This document shows, one piece after another, positions 7,637 to 16,838 of a stretch of 64,000 bases of DNA; within the stretch, counting starts at the first letter, position 1; every line of letters starts with the position of its first letter. Source of the stretch: Gymnodinialimonas sp. 202GB13-11 (GTDB lineage: Bacteria; Pseudomonadota; Alphaproteobacteria; Rhodobacterales; Rhodobacteraceae). The notes beneath the pieces were generated by a model. The model saw only the letters and a list, made by a program, of their open reading frames with translations. It made no database searches and had not been told where the DNA came from. Both the position numbers and the translations under genes were made by a program. The stretch spans positions 620,001-684,000 of the forward strand of contig NZ_JBFRBH010000001.1 of NCBI RefSeq assembly GCF_040932485.1. The letters run 5' to 3'.

Positions 7637-8278
7637 CTAGATGGCGTGCGGCCGCCCGTCCCAATTCTCGAAGCAGCCGGTGTTCTCCAGCCCCAGCGCT
7701 GCAAACCGCGCGCTCAGGCCTGCAACGCTCTCGTCCACCGTAATCCCGGCCTCCGCGCCGCCCATATCCGTCTGAACCCAACCCGGGTGATAGATGCCCA
7801 CAGCGATCCCCTCGGGCTTCAGCGCATTCGACAGGTTGATCCCCAGATTCAACGCCGCGGCCTTCGACGTGCGGTAGATCAGCGAATTGCCCGGTGCCTT
7901 GGTGCTTGACCCCATCTGGCTGGAGATGATGGCGATCTTCGCCCCCTCCGCTGCCCGCAAATGCGGCAGCATCACCTGCACCGTCAGGAACACACCGGTC
8001 ACGTTCGCCGCGAAGGTCTTGGCCCACAGCTCCGGCGCGTAACCGCCCTCCAGATCCTCGCACTTGTCCAGATACACGCCCGCATTGCACACCAGCAGAT
8101 CGACCGGCTCGCTCACCGCCCCAGCAAGCGCCCGAACGGACTCCGCATCCGTCACATCCAGCGCCACCCCAGTCGACCCATCCCGCGACGTCGCCGTCAC
8201 CGTATGTCCTGCCGCGCGATACTGCTCGGCCAGCCCCAGCCCAATGCCACGATTGCCGCCGGTGATGAGGATATGCAT
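7637..8278 (-). CDS. Short-chain dehydrogenase/reductase
   Basis: The protein has 213 residues from ATG 8278 (MHILITGGNRGIG), where the start sits directly on the cofactor-binding motif TGGNRGIG. It also has CNAG (VCNAGVYLD), the catalytic Ser in ISSQMGS and YRTSK with the Tyr/Lys pair, so all classical SDR catalytic elements are present. It is a soluble NAD(P)-dependent oxidoreductase of unknown substrate; the closest general type is a csgA/sniffer-like SDR. It is divergent from the secreted glycosidase-like gene with 96 bases between starts. Confidence 0.88.
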   Translation of the reverse strand: MHILITGGNRGIGLGLAEQYRAAGHTVTATSRDGSTGVALDVTDAESVRALAGAVSEPVDLLVCNAGVYLDKCEDLEGGYAPELWAKTFAANVTGVFLTVQVMLPHLRAAEGAKIAIISSQMGSSTKAPGNSLIYRTSKAAALNLGINLSNALKPEGIAVGIYHPGWVQTDMGGAEAGITVDESVAGLSARFAALGLENTGCFENWDGRPHAI

Positions 8279-8374
8279 GGAGAACGATCCTTTATTGGTG
8301 CGCATCGGAGGTAGCCTTGTGCGGCGCACCCGGCAAGCCTTGCCCCCGGCCTTACCATCCGACAACGTCGCGCA

Positions 8375-9382
8375 ATGCGCTGTCTCCTCGCCCTTCTCCT
8401 CCTGCTCGCCACTCCGCTACGCGCCGATCCTATCATCGGAATTGCTTTCCCGCCCGTCTCCACGCCAGAACACCGCGCCTTCACAACCGCCGCGCTCGCC
8501 GACCTGAATGTCCAACACATCCGCATTGCCGAGGCCTGGTCGCGCCGCCCTCTCAATCCAACGCCGGAGGATTTTGCCCCCCTCGCGCGCCGCATCGCCG
8601 ATCTTCGCGCTGCCGGGCTTTCCGTCCTACTCACGGTCGAACTCTCCGCCCCCGCTGCCGCCTGCGGCGAAACAAACGAACATGCCTGCGTCATCCGAGA
8701 CGATGCTCCGTTCGAGGCCTACGTGAGCACGCTCCTGCAAACCGTGGGCGATGATCTCGACGCCATTCAGATCGGCAATGAATGGGATTTTCGCTTCCCC
8801 GGCTCTACCCGCGAGTTCCTTGCCCTGCACGCCCGCGCCGCCGCCGTTATCCGCGCCGAGCGCCCCGACCTCACTCTCGTCTTGGGCGGTGTCACAGGCC
8901 GCGCGGGCCTCTCCCACGCGCTGTGCTTCGAGGGCGACCCCCACGGCGTCCCCGGCCTGCGTGACGAGGAAGCCCGCCAGTATTTCTGCAACCGCGGCAT
9001 GGCCTTCAATGAGGCCGCCCAAGCCGCCGTTTCCGCCGCGTTGGCCATTGCCGATTACGATGTCGTCGACATCCACCTCTACGACGCGCCCGGCCTCTGG
9101 GCCGGTGCCGTGGCGTGGATGCAGGCCCACACCAACCGCCCCGTCTGGGTCACCGAATTCGGTGGGCCTTGGCCGTGGAATGAACCCTCAGACCCCGCCT
9201 ATCAGGCCGAACGCCTTGCTGTGTATCTCGACACAATCGCCGCACTGCCCATCGACCGCGCCTATTACTTCAAGCTGAACGACGACCCCGGCAGCTACCA
9301 CGCGCTCTCGGGCCTTTACGATGTGGAGGGCCAGCCGAAACCGGCACTGTCGGTCTTCGCGGAGTGGATGGCGGCGCGGTAG
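8375..9382 (+). CDS. Exported glycoside-hydrolase-like TIM-barrel protein (clan GH-A type)
   Basis: The protein has 335 residues with a signal peptide (MRCLLALLLLLATPLRA). The fold signs are those of clan GH-A: IQIGNEWD around residue 131 supplies the putative acid/base Glu after Asn, and VWVTEFGGPW around 255 supplies the putative nucleophile Glu. HIRIAEAW and a C-terminal region with YYFKLNDD fit a beta/alpha barrel. I cannot name the substrate; it may act on a beta-linked glycan. The opgH gene, also about glucan, is 7.5 kb away and probably unconnected. It is monocistronic. Confidence 0.75.
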   Translation: MRCLLALLLLLATPLRADPIIGIAFPPVSTPEHRAFTTAALADLNVQHIRIAEAWSRRPLNPTPEDFAPLARRIADLRAAGLSVLLTVELSAPAAACGETNEHACVIRDDAPFEAYVSTLLQTVGDDLDAIQIGNEWDFRFPGSTREFLALHARAAAVIRAERPDLTLVLGGVTGRAGLSHALCFEGDPHGVPGLRDEEARQYFCNRGMAFNEAAQAAVSAALAIADYDVVDIHLYDAPGLWAGAVAWMQAHTNRPVWVTEFGGPWPWNEPSDPAYQAERLAVYLDTIAALPIDRAYYFKLNDDPGSYHALSGLYDVEGQPKPALSVFAEWMAAR

Positions 9383-9451
9383 AAGACGCACAGCAAGGAA
9401 GGTGCTCCCGTCCTTCTCGGTCCTACAAGCGCTCTGTAAGGCAGGACGAAG

Positions 9452-9814
9452 TTACCGTTGAAACAGTCGTGCGGCTACCACAGCCATTCCCAGCAAACTC
9501 CCGGCGATTAGGGCAGAAATGGTTACCGAAAGCGACCCCACACAACCACCTAAGACACCGAGGTAAAGGTCATCATCTAGTTCGTACATCGCTACCCAGT
9601 TTGCGAGCAGAGCAAGGGAGCACAATGTCATGATGGCCCCGGCGAAGGCATTTCTTTTCCACAAAAATAAAGCACATACTGCTATCCAGACGTAGCCTAG
9701 CGGCGTGTTCAGCAGAATGAGAAACTCGAGAAACGAAGATGCCACTCCGTCTTCTGGCATCCAATTCGGACGCACACGATTGCAGTCTTCCAAGTAGTAT
9801 AAGTCGATGCTCAT
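9452..9814 (-). CDS. Small membrane protein in a low-GC islet
   Basis: The protein has 120 residues from ATG 9814 (MSIDLYYLEDCN). Three hydrophobic segments are visible (about residues 30-55, 57-75 and 85-115), with the acidic loop MYELDDDLY between the second and third. I recognise no family. The stretch from about 9430 to 10037 is visibly richer in A/T than its neighbours, and codons such as AGT and ATA are used more, so a foreign origin is plausible. The ribosome site is weak. The 223 bases upstream hold no other gene that I can support. Confidence 0.5.
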   Translation of the reverse strand: MSIDLYYLEDCNRVRPNWMPEDGVASSFLEFLILLNTPLGYVWIAVCALFLWKRNAFAGAIMTLCSLALLANWVAMYELDDDLYLGVLGGCVGSLSVTISALIAGSLLGMAVVAARLFQR

Positions 9815-10037
9815 TCGTGTTGTCCGGGCAAGGGCCTCCCAAATTAGCAATATTGCCGCAGCCTACTAGGCGCTCCAAGAAGCCATTCGCCGCAACTGCG
9901 CCATCGAGCGCTACAATTGAACCTTTGAAATCCTTAACGAAAACTGGAAAGCAATATAATTTCAGAGGCTTAACCCGTGGTTGCAACCTTGCAACCTCTA
10001 CCTTGCGCGCCCTGCATGCTCCCCGTAGCTTTCCCCC

Positions 10038-11009
10038 ATGCACTTCACCGCCGAAGACCTCCGCCAAGCCGCCCAACTGGTCTACACCCAGATGGCCCCC
10101 ACCCCCCAATATGCCTGGCCGCAACTGGCCGAGCGGACGGGTTGCGAGGTCTGGGTCAAGCACGAGAACCACACCGCCACCGGCGCCTTCAAGCTACGCG
10201 GGGCGATCACCTTCATGGATTGGCTGACCCGCACCCACCCCGATTGCCCCGGCATCTGCACCGCCACCCGCGGCAACCACGGGCAGGGACAGGCCCGCGC
10301 CGCTGTTGCCGCGGGCCTCACCGCCAAGGTTTACGTCCCGCGTGGCAATTCCATTGAGAAGAACGAGGCCATGCGCGCCTTCGGGGCAGAGCTGATCGAG
10401 TTCGGCGATGACTTCGACGAGTCGCGCGCCGAGGCGATCCGCGTGGCCGAGGCCGAGGGCCTGTTTCTGGTCCCACCCTTTCACGAAGAGCTCGTCCGTG
10501 GCGTCGCCACCTACGCGTTTGAGCTGCTGACAGCCGTCCCCGACCTCGATGCGATCTACGTCCCCATCGGCTGCGGCTCCGGCATCTGCGGCACGATCCT
10601 CGCCCGCGACGCGCTGGGGCTGTCAACGAAGGTGGTCGGAGTCGTCAGCGAAAACGCCCAGACCGCCAAGCTGTCTGTGGAGGCTGGTGAGCAAATCGAA
10701 ACGGACAGCGCCAAAACCTTCGCCGACGGCATGGCCGTGCGCATGCCGGTGCAGGACGCTCTCGACATCTACGGCCCGGGCGCGGAGCGGATCATCACCG
10801 TCTCCGACGACGAAGTAGCCGAGGCCATCCGCATCTACTACCGCGACATCCACAATCTGGCAGAAGGGGCAGGGGCCGCACCGCTTGCGGGCCTGATGCA
10901 AGAGAGGGCGCAGATGCGTGGCAAGAAGGTCGGCGTGATCCTGTGTGGCGGCAATATCGACACCGATTGGTTCCTGACGGTAATGTCCGGCGGCGTACCG
11001 CAGGCTTAG
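10038..11009 (+). CDS. Threonine/serine dehydratase-like PLP enzyme
   Basis: The protein has 323 residues, fold type II PLP. The cofactor lysine is in TGAFKLRGA (about residue 52), the substrate-binding SxGNHGQ-like motif appears as TRGNHGQGQA, and the glycine-rich phosphate loop is GCGSGICG. The C-terminal ILCGGNIDTD is typical of threonine/serine dehydratases and 3-hydroxyaspartate ammonia-lyases. There is no ACT regulatory domain, so it resembles the catabolic type. Substrate preference cannot be read. It ends in a 4-base overlap with the convergent AlkD-like gene. Confidence 0.85.
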   Translation: MHFTAEDLRQAAQLVYTQMAPTPQYAWPQLAERTGCEVWVKHENHTATGAFKLRGAITFMDWLTRTHPDCPGICTATRGNHGQGQARAAVAAGLTAKVYVPRGNSIEKNEAMRAFGAELIEFGDDFDESRAEAIRVAEAEGLFLVPPFHEELVRGVATYAFELLTAVPDLDAIYVPIGCGSGICGTILARDALGLSTKVVGVVSENAQTAKLSVEAGEQIETDSAKTFADGMAVRMPVQDALDIYGPGAERIITVSDDEVAEAIRIYYRDIHNLAEGAGAAPLAGLMQERAQMRGKKVGVILCGGNIDTDWFLTVMSGGVPQA

Positions 11010-11689
11010 CGCAGATAGCGCGACGCCTCTTTCCGTGCGAAGGGCTTCAACCGTTCGCCATGGGCGTCCAGCCACCCGCGCACCGCCTCCGCATCCCGCT
11101 TGGACAGATCGCGCAGCCACCAGCCAATGGCCTTCTGGATGAACCATTCATGGTCGTCGGCCAGCCGCTCTGCCCACTCAAAGACCCGCGCCCTCGCCGC
11201 CCGTTCCACCGCCGACGGGTGCCGCGCTTTGCAGAAGGGGAGGGCGAACACAAACGCCGCGCGGCGGGTCCAAAGATGCTCGGACCGCGTCCACTCCACC
11301 AGCACGTCCATCCGCTCCGGCACTTGCGCGACGCGTTTCTGCCCACCTTGGGCCACGGCGTCTGCAATCGCCCAGGAATCGAACGCTGGCACGACGCTTT
11401 CGATCCAGCCCCACGCGAGTGCATCATCGGGCCGCATCCGCGCCTGCACGAACAGCTTGCCGGCCGCCACGCGCGCCTCGAAAACATCGCTGTCCCAAAG
11501 ACCCCGCGCCAATTCCACCAGCGCCGCCTGATCCGCCGCCGCCTTGCGCCACTCAGTCGCCAAGGCCCCCGTCACCGCATTCGACAGGCCCAGATATTCG
11601 CGATCCGCCTTGTGATAGGCCGCCATCTCCGCCGCCCGGGCCGGATCTCCCTGCGCACGCAAAGCGGCCAGAGCATCCTCAGCCCTCAT
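11006..11689 (-). CDS. DNA alkylation repair (AlkD-like) HEAT-repeat protein
   Basis: The protein has 227 residues from ATG 11689, whose ATGA overlaps the stop of the upstream acetyltransferase gene. It is all-helical with AlkD family marks: YLGLSNAVT near the N-terminus, then repeated helical hairpins, WIESVVPAFDSWAIAD, LWTRRAAFVF and DDHEWFIQKAIGWWLRD, the last being the conserved Trp/Asp-bearing block of AlkD. AlkD proteins are glycosylases that remove bulky or positively charged alkylated bases without base flipping. It is the third gene of a 4-base-overlap operon. Confidence 0.85.
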   Translation of the reverse strand: MRAEDALAALRAQGDPARAAEMAAYHKADREYLGLSNAVTGALATEWRKAAADQAALVELARGLWDSDVFEARVAAGKLFVQARMRPDDALAWGWIESVVPAFDSWAIADAVAQGGQKRVAQVPERMDVLVEWTRSEHLWTRRAAFVFALPFCKARHPSAVERAARARVFEWAERLADDHEWFIQKAIGWWLRDLSKRDAEAVRGWLDAHGERLKPFARKEASRYLR

Positions 11690-12282
11690 CGTGGCTTCTC
11701 GATCTGCCAATCCAGATGCACCCGCACCGTCGGCCATTCGTCCTTGATGATCGAATAACAGGCCGTGTCGCGCATGGTCCCATCTGCCATCCGCATATGA
11801 GCGCGCAGGATACCGTCGAACTGCGCCCCGAGCCGTTCGATCGCGCGGCGCGATTGCAGGTTCAGGCGGTGGGTGCGGAATTCGACCGCCTCACACCCCC
11901 AGACCTCAAACGCATGGCCGAGAAGCAACCGCTTGGCCTCCGTATTCAGTGGCCCGCGCTGCGCAGTTGGCCCGATCCATGTTGAGCCGATCTCAACCCG
12001 GGGCAGGGAGTGGTCGATGTGCATATAGGTCGTCATGCCCACCGGCGTGCCCGTCGCATCGACCTGCGTGAACGGGATCATCTCGCCTGCTTCACGCAGG
12101 GCAATCCGGCGGTCGATCTCCGCCGCCATGCCCGCGGCATCGGGGACAGTCGTGTACCAAAGCCGGTGCAATTGCCCGGCCTCGGACGCGGTCGCCAACG
12201 CTTCACAATGATCCTGACTGAGTGGCACAAGCGAGACATGCTGCCCGCGCAGTTCCAGATCGACGGGTCCAATTACGCTCAT
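11686..12282 (-). CDS. GNAT-family N-acetyltransferase
   Basis: The protein has 198 residues. It resembles the RimJ/RimL-type GNAT branch: N-terminal strand VDLELRGQHVSLVPL, VEIGSTWIGP in the central sheet, then the acetyl-CoA loop region around GPLNTEAKRLLL and FEVWGCEAVEFRTHRLNLQSRRAI, which is the usual Asn-containing block. The substrate is unknown. The stop overlaps the AlkD-like start by 4 bases and the start overlaps the preceding gene by 4 bases (12279-12282), so the three genes are probably co-translated. Confidence 0.85.
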   Translation of the reverse strand: MSVIGPVDLELRGQHVSLVPLSQDHCEALATASEAGQLHRLWYTTVPDAAGMAAEIDRRIALREAGEMIPFTQVDATGTPVGMTTYMHIDHSLPRVEIGSTWIGPTAQRGPLNTEAKRLLLGHAFEVWGCEAVEFRTHRLNLQSRRAIERLGAQFDGILRAHMRMADGTMRDTACYSIIKDEWPTVRVHLDWQIEKPR

Positions 12283-12821
12283 ACCGGGATACCCGTCGGC
12301 AGCCCGTCGATGGTTTCGACATTGTCGCGCGCCCAGGTTGCGCGAATCTCATCATCGCTTTTGGCGTCGGCCCATTGCTGCATCGTCGGCCGCTCGCCTG
12401 CATAGTCCATGAACGGCACGGCATAGCCGCAAGAAGTCTGCACCAGATCAAGCGTCACATCGAAAATCTGTCGGGCAGAGCGGTGTGCAGGGAAACCCTC
12501 GGCCAACGCATCCCAATCCGCGTCATCGCGGTGCACCGTCCGCGCGCTTCCATAACAGCGCATGATGAGCGGGCGTTTCGTGAAGGAACACCACATCAGC
12601 GTCATCCGGTTGATCCGCTGCAAATGCCCCGCAGTCTCGTTGCCCGACCCGCTGAGGTTCACCCACAAAATGCGGTTTGGCCCCATTACACGCAGGCTAT
12701 CCATCCCCTTTGGCGAGACATTCACGCGGCCCTCATCGGCGGCCGTGCCCACGAAGAACATATGCTGGTCTTCAATGAATTTGACGTGGTCGTCCGTCAG
12801 TTCCGGGAATTGCTTGGCCAT
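12279..12821 (-). CDS. Pyridoxamine 5'-phosphate oxidase-fold flavoprotein
   Basis: The protein has 180 residues from ATG 12821 with CGGAGG about 7 bases upstream. Features of the split-barrel PNPOx-like fold are visible: MFFVGTAADEGRVNVSPKG and RILWVNLSGSGNETAGH, with the SGxGNETA-type motif found in these FMN-binding proteins. It is likely an FMN- or F420-type oxidoreductase of unknown substrate rather than true PdxH. It lies 23 bases downstream of glmS, so it may be carried on the glmU-glmS transcript. Confidence 0.8.
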   Translation of the reverse strand: MAKQFPELTDDHVKFIEDQHMFFVGTAADEGRVNVSPKGMDSLRVMGPNRILWVNLSGSGNETAGHLQRINRMTLMWCSFTKRPLIMRCYGSARTVHRDDADWDALAEGFPAHRSARQIFDVTLDLVQTSCGYAVPFMDYAGERPTMQQWADAKSDDEIRATWARDNVETIDGLPTGIPV

Positions 12822-12844
12822 GGAAGCCTCCGTTTTTCGGCACG

Positions 12845-14653
12845 CTACTCCACAGTCACCGACTTCGCCAGATTGCGCGGCTGGTCCACATCCGTGCCCT
12901 TGTGCAGCGCCGTATGGTAGGCGATCAGCTGCGCCGGAATGGCGTAGAGCATCGGAGCCAGAACCGGATCGACACGCGGCATGACAAGAGTGGCCCATGT
13001 GCCGTCGCCTGCTTCCGCCGCGCCTTCGGCATCGGTTATCAACCAGACCCGCCCATCGCGCGCCATGACCTCCTGCATGTTCGACACGGTCTTGTCGAAG
13101 AGCGGATCGGTCGGGGCCAACACGATCACCGGAACGGTCTTGTCGATCAGGGCAATCGGCCCGTGCTTCAGCTCCCCACTGGCATACCCTTCAGCATGGA
13201 TGTAGCTTATTTCCTTGAGTTTCAGCGCCCCTTCCATAGCCAGCGGGAACATCGGACCCCGCCCGAGGAACAGGACAGATCGCGCCTCGGCCAGCTTGGC
13301 AGTGCGCTTCACGATCTTCTCTTCCAGCGCCAGCGCCTGATTGATCAGGCCCGGCATCCCGCGCAGCGTGGTGAGCAATTCACGCTCCCGCTCCGCATCG
13401 ATCCGGCGCCTCTGTCGCGCCGCCATGATCGCCAGATGCGCCAACACACCCAACTGGTTCATAAACGCCTTGGTAGAGGCCACGCCGACCTCAACCCCCG
13501 CAAGGATCGGCACGATTACGTCCGATTCCCGCGCGATGGAGCTTTCCGGCACGTTCACCACGGCCACGACTTTTGCGGCCTTCTCCTGCACGTAACGAAG
13601 GGCCGCCAAGGTATCGGCGGTCTCGCCGGACTGGCTGACGAAGATCGCGGTCGAGGCGGGCGAAACCGGCCCTTCGCGGTAACGGTATTCGGAGGCGATA
13701 TCGACATCGCAGGGCAGGCCCCCGATCTGCTCGAACCAGTACTTCGCCACTGCGCAGGCGTAATGCGCCGTGCCGCAGGCCACCATCGTCACGCGGTCGG
13801 TTTCCGTGAAATCTAGGCCCTCAGGCAGCGTCACCTGACCATCATCGGAATATTGGCTGAGGCAATCGGACAGCACCACGGGCTGTTCGAAAATCTCCTT
13901 CGCCATGAAGTGTTTATGCCCGCCCTTGTCCAGCGACGCCGCCTGCATCGGGATCGTGCGCATCTCGCGATTAGCGAGTCGGCCTTCGGCATCGCGGATT
14001 TCGACACCCGCGCGGGTCACGAAGGCATAATCGCCCTCTCCAAGATAGGTGATCTGGTCCGTCATTGGTCCAAGCGCGATCGCGTCGGAGCCCACGAACA
14101 TCTCACCATCCCCGTGGCCGATGGCCAAGGGCGATCCTTTGCGCGCCGCGACGATCAGGTCTTCCTCGCCATGGAACAGAAACGCCAACGCATAGGCGCC
14201 CTCAAGATGCTTCAACGTCTCTGCCGCCGCATCGCGTGGGCTCATGCCCTGATCCATGAAATCCTCGCAAAGTTGCGCGACGGTTTCGGTATCGGTCTGG
14301 GTGACGAATTCGCGGTGGCTCAGCCGGTCGCGCAATTCGCGGTAGTTTTCGATGATCCCGTTGTGCACCACCGCCACGCGCCCCGCCTTATGCGGATGCG
14401 CGTTCGTTACTGATGGGGCACCGTGCGTCGCCCAACGTGTATGGCCGATGCCGGATTTGCCGGGCAGGGGATCATGGACCAAAGCGTCCGACAGGTTCAC
14501 CAACTTGCCCACGGCGCGGCGGCGATCCAGCACGCCATTCTGCACCGTCGCAATCCCCGCACTGTCATAGCCGCGATATTCCAGCCGTTTCAGGGCTTCA
14601 ACGAGGATGGGCGCAACCTCATGGTTGCCCAGAACACCTACGATCCCACACAT
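12845..14653 (-). CDS. glmS: Glutamine-fructose-6-phosphate aminotransferase
   Basis: The protein has 602 residues. MCGIVGV places the glutaminase nucleophile Cys at position 2. YRGYDSAG and HTRWATHG belong to the N-terminal Ntn-hydrolase domain. The C-terminal half has two SIS domains (SQSGETADT and GRGPMFPLAMEG) and ends LAKSVTVE as expected. It makes glucosamine-6-phosphate from fructose-6-phosphate and glutamine for peptidoglycan and LPS. It starts 3 bases after glmU, so the two enzymes of UDP-GlcNAc synthesis form one unit. Confidence 0.97.
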   Translation of the reverse strand: MCGIVGVLGNHEVAPILVEALKRLEYRGYDSAGIATVQNGVLDRRRAVGKLVNLSDALVHDPLPGKSGIGHTRWATHGAPSVTNAHPHKAGRVAVVHNGIIENYRELRDRLSHREFVTQTDTETVAQLCEDFMDQGMSPRDAAAETLKHLEGAYALAFLFHGEEDLIVAARKGSPLAIGHGDGEMFVGSDAIALGPMTDQITYLGEGDYAFVTRAGVEIRDAEGRLANREMRTIPMQAASLDKGGHKHFMAKEIFEQPVVLSDCLSQYSDDGQVTLPEGLDFTETDRVTMVACGTAHYACAVAKYWFEQIGGLPCDVDIASEYRYREGPVSPASTAIFVSQSGETADTLAALRYVQEKAAKVVAVVNVPESSIARESDVIVPILAGVEVGVASTKAFMNQLGVLAHLAIMAARQRRRIDAERERELLTTLRGMPGLINQALALEEKIVKRTAKLAEARSVLFLGRGPMFPLAMEGALKLKEISYIHAEGYASGELKHGPIALIDKTVPVIVLAPTDPLFDKTVSNMQEVMARDGRVWLITDAEGAAEAGDGTWATLVMPRVDPVLAPMLYAIPAQLIAYHTALHKGTDVDQPRNLAKSVTVE

Positions 14654-14656
14654 ACT

Positions 14657-16015
14657 CTAGCCCCTCTTGGCCTTGATCGCGCGCAGGCGATCCATCAGTT
14701 TCACGGCAAGCCCCGGCTTGTTCACCTGTTTCGCCCGCCCCAGCGCCAGCGCGCCGTCCGGCACATCCTCGGTCACGACCGAGCCACTGGCCGTCATCGC
14801 CTTCGCGCCGATTTTCACGGGCGCGACCAGCATCGAATCCGAGCCGATGAAGGCGTCTTCGCCAATCTCCGTCCGGTGCTTCATCACGCCGTCATAGTTG
14901 CAAGTGACTGTTCCCGCACCGATATTTGCCCGCGCGCCGACGCTGGCATCGCCCACATAAGACAGGTGGTTCACCATCGCGCCTTCGCCGATCTCAGCCG
15001 TTTTCACTTCAACGAAGTTCCCGATCTTGGCGTTATTCCCGACCTCGGTCCCGGGCCGTAACCGGGCGTAGGGTCCGACAATCGCGCCCGCGCTCACGTG
15101 ACAGCCCTCCAGATGGCTGAACGCCCGGATGCGCGCACCGGATTCCACGGTCACATCCGCGCCGAAATAGACATTCGGCTCAATATCCGCATCGCGGCCC
15201 ACATAGGTATCAAGCGCGAAAAAGACGGTATCAGGGGCCTGCATTGTGACGCCGTTTTCCAGCATCTCCGCCCGGCGCAGCGCCTGAAAATTCGCCTCCG
15301 CCTGCGCCAGTTCCGTGCGGGAGTTGATGCCGAGCGTTTCCATCTCGTCACAGACAACCACAGTCGCGGATTTACCATCGGCCGAAGCAATCTCCGGCAC
15401 ATCCGTCAGGTAGTATTCCCCATTTGCATTGTCGTTCCCGACCTTGCGCAGCGTGTCCATCAGCACGCCCGCATCGGCGCACAGAAGCCCGGAATTACAA
15501 AGGCTTATCTTGCGAATATCGTCGGAGGCATCCTTATGCTCCACGATCCGCATCAGCCGGTCGCCGTCCATCACCAAGCGCCCGTAGCCGGTCGGGTCAG
15601 CCGCCTCGAACCCCAGCATCACAATGTCATGGCTCGCCCGCGCCGCGCGCATCGAGTCGAGCGTCTCGGGCCGGATGAACGGCGTGTCGGCGTAAAGCAC
15701 CACCGCGTCGCCCTCGAACCCCTCCAACGCATCCGCTGCCTGCAAAACCGCGTGGCCCGTCCCAAGCTGTTCCGCCTGCCGCACGGCCACGGCCTCCGGC
15801 ACGATATCCTCCAGCGCGGCTTCGACCTGATCCGCGCCGTGTCCTGTCACCACGATGATCCGGGAAGGCTCCAAAGGAGCGGCAGAGGCCAGCGCATGGG
15901 CCAGCAATGGCGCGCAGCCTAAAGGGTGCAACGGCTTGGGCAGATCGGACATCATCCGCGTGCCCGCGCCAGCGGCCAGCACCACCAACGCCAATGGTTT
16001 TGAATTCGCCTGCAT
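14657..16015 (-). CDS. glmU: Bifunctional GlcNAc-1-P uridyltransferase / GlcN-1-P acetyltransferase
   Basis: The protein has 452 residues. The nucleotidyltransferase domain opens with LAAGAGTRM (about residues 14-22); the C-terminal half is a left-handed beta-helix acetyltransferase with repeated hexapeptides and NHLSYVGDASVG. It converts glucosamine-1-phosphate to UDP-GlcNAc. It is first in the glmU-glmS unit. The start ATG at 16015 is divergent from gph, and the 125 bases between them should hold both promoters. Confidence 0.96.
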   Translation of the reverse strand: MQANSKPLALVVLAAGAGTRMMSDLPKPLHPLGCAPLLAHALASAAPLEPSRIIVVTGHGADQVEAALEDIVPEAVAVRQAEQLGTGHAVLQAADALEGFEGDAVVLYADTPFIRPETLDSMRAARASHDIVMLGFEAADPTGYGRLVMDGDRLMRIVEHKDASDDIRKISLCNSGLLCADAGVLMDTLRKVGNDNANGEYYLTDVPEIASADGKSATVVVCDEMETLGINSRTELAQAEANFQALRRAEMLENGVTMQAPDTVFFALDTYVGRDADIEPNVYFGADVTVESGARIRAFSHLEGCHVSAGAIVGPYARLRPGTEVGNNAKIGNFVEVKTAEIGEGAMVNHLSYVGDASVGARANIGAGTVTCNYDGVMKHRTEIGEDAFIGSDSMLVAPVKIGAKAMTASGSVVTEDVPDGALALGRAKQVNKPGLAVKLMDRLRAIKAKRG

Positions 16016-16140
16016 GTAACGCCTTTCCTTCGCGTTTTGTGCCTATTAACCAACGGGTGCGGCGTGGCAAAGCCCCGAGCCGTTCAATTTGGCCGTCACG
16101 TTGTAACAGCGTTGGGCGGAAACTTGCCGAAAGGGGCATC

Positions 16141-16806
16141 ATGCGCACGATTGTTTTCGATCTGGACGGCACGCTTGCGGACACGGCGGGCGATCTTCTG
16201 GCCGCCGCAAATGCCGCGCTGATCCGACTGGGTCACCCGCCGCAACTTGTGATGGGTCAGGACGATGCGACCGCGTTTGCGGGCGGGCGCGCGATGCTGC
16301 GTTTGGCGGCAGAGCGTCTTGGCATCGAAGATCGTGAGGGCCTGGCCGATGCGGGCTATCTGGCGCTGCTCGATGCCTATGGCAATGACATCGACACTCA
16401 CACGACGCTCTATCCGGGTACAGTCGCGGCTGTCGATCGCCAGCGCGCTGCGGGCCATGCAACGGGCATTTGCACCAACAAACCCGAAGGGTTGGCCGTA
16501 ACTCTAATCGACCGCCTCAAGCTGACGGACCGTTTCCCGGTTCTGATCGGGGCCGACACTTTGCCCACCCGCAAGCCGGACCCGACCCCGTTATTTGAGA
16601 CCATCAAACGCCTTGGCGGCACGCCCGACAACGCCGTCCTGATCGGCGACACGATCACCGACCGCAAAACCGCCGCCGCCGCTAGCATTCCGTGCGTTCT
16701 GGTCACATTCGGCCCCACAGGCCGCGCCGTGGCCGACCTCCAGCCCGAGGCGCTTTTGGACCATTACGACCAATTGGACGCAGTGCTCGACCAACTCCTC
16801 GGTTGA
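16141..16806 (+). CDS. gph: Phosphoglycolate phosphatase-like HAD hydrolase
   Basis: The protein has 221 residues from ATG 16141 (MRTIVFDLDGTL). HAD motif I is FDLDGTLADT, motif II Thr sits in GICTNKP, the motif III Lys in TRKPDP, and motif IV is IGDTITD, so the active site is complete. Gph removes 2-phosphoglycolate formed by DNA repair or Rubisco oxygenation, but closely related HADs hydrolyse other phosphates. The next gene is 32 bases downstream in the same direction and may be co-transcribed. Confidence 0.82.
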   Translation: MRTIVFDLDGTLADTAGDLLAAANAALIRLGHPPQLVMGQDDATAFAGGRAMLRLAAERLGIEDREGLADAGYLALLDAYGNDIDTHTTLYPGTVAAVDRQRAAGHATGICTNKPEGLAVTLIDRLKLTDRFPVLIGADTLPTRKPDPTPLFETIKRLGGTPDNAVLIGDTITDRKTAAAASIPCVLVTFGPTGRAVADLQPEALLDHYDQLDAVLDQLLG

Positions 16807-16838
16807 CCTGTGCCGCCCGGCGCATGATCTTCCGGCCC

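Noticed and set aside
6253-7743. 496-codon plus-strand open frame over lysC
   Set aside because: Antisense to lysC, which has all family motifs; the frame is His/Arg-rich and typical of antisense translation.
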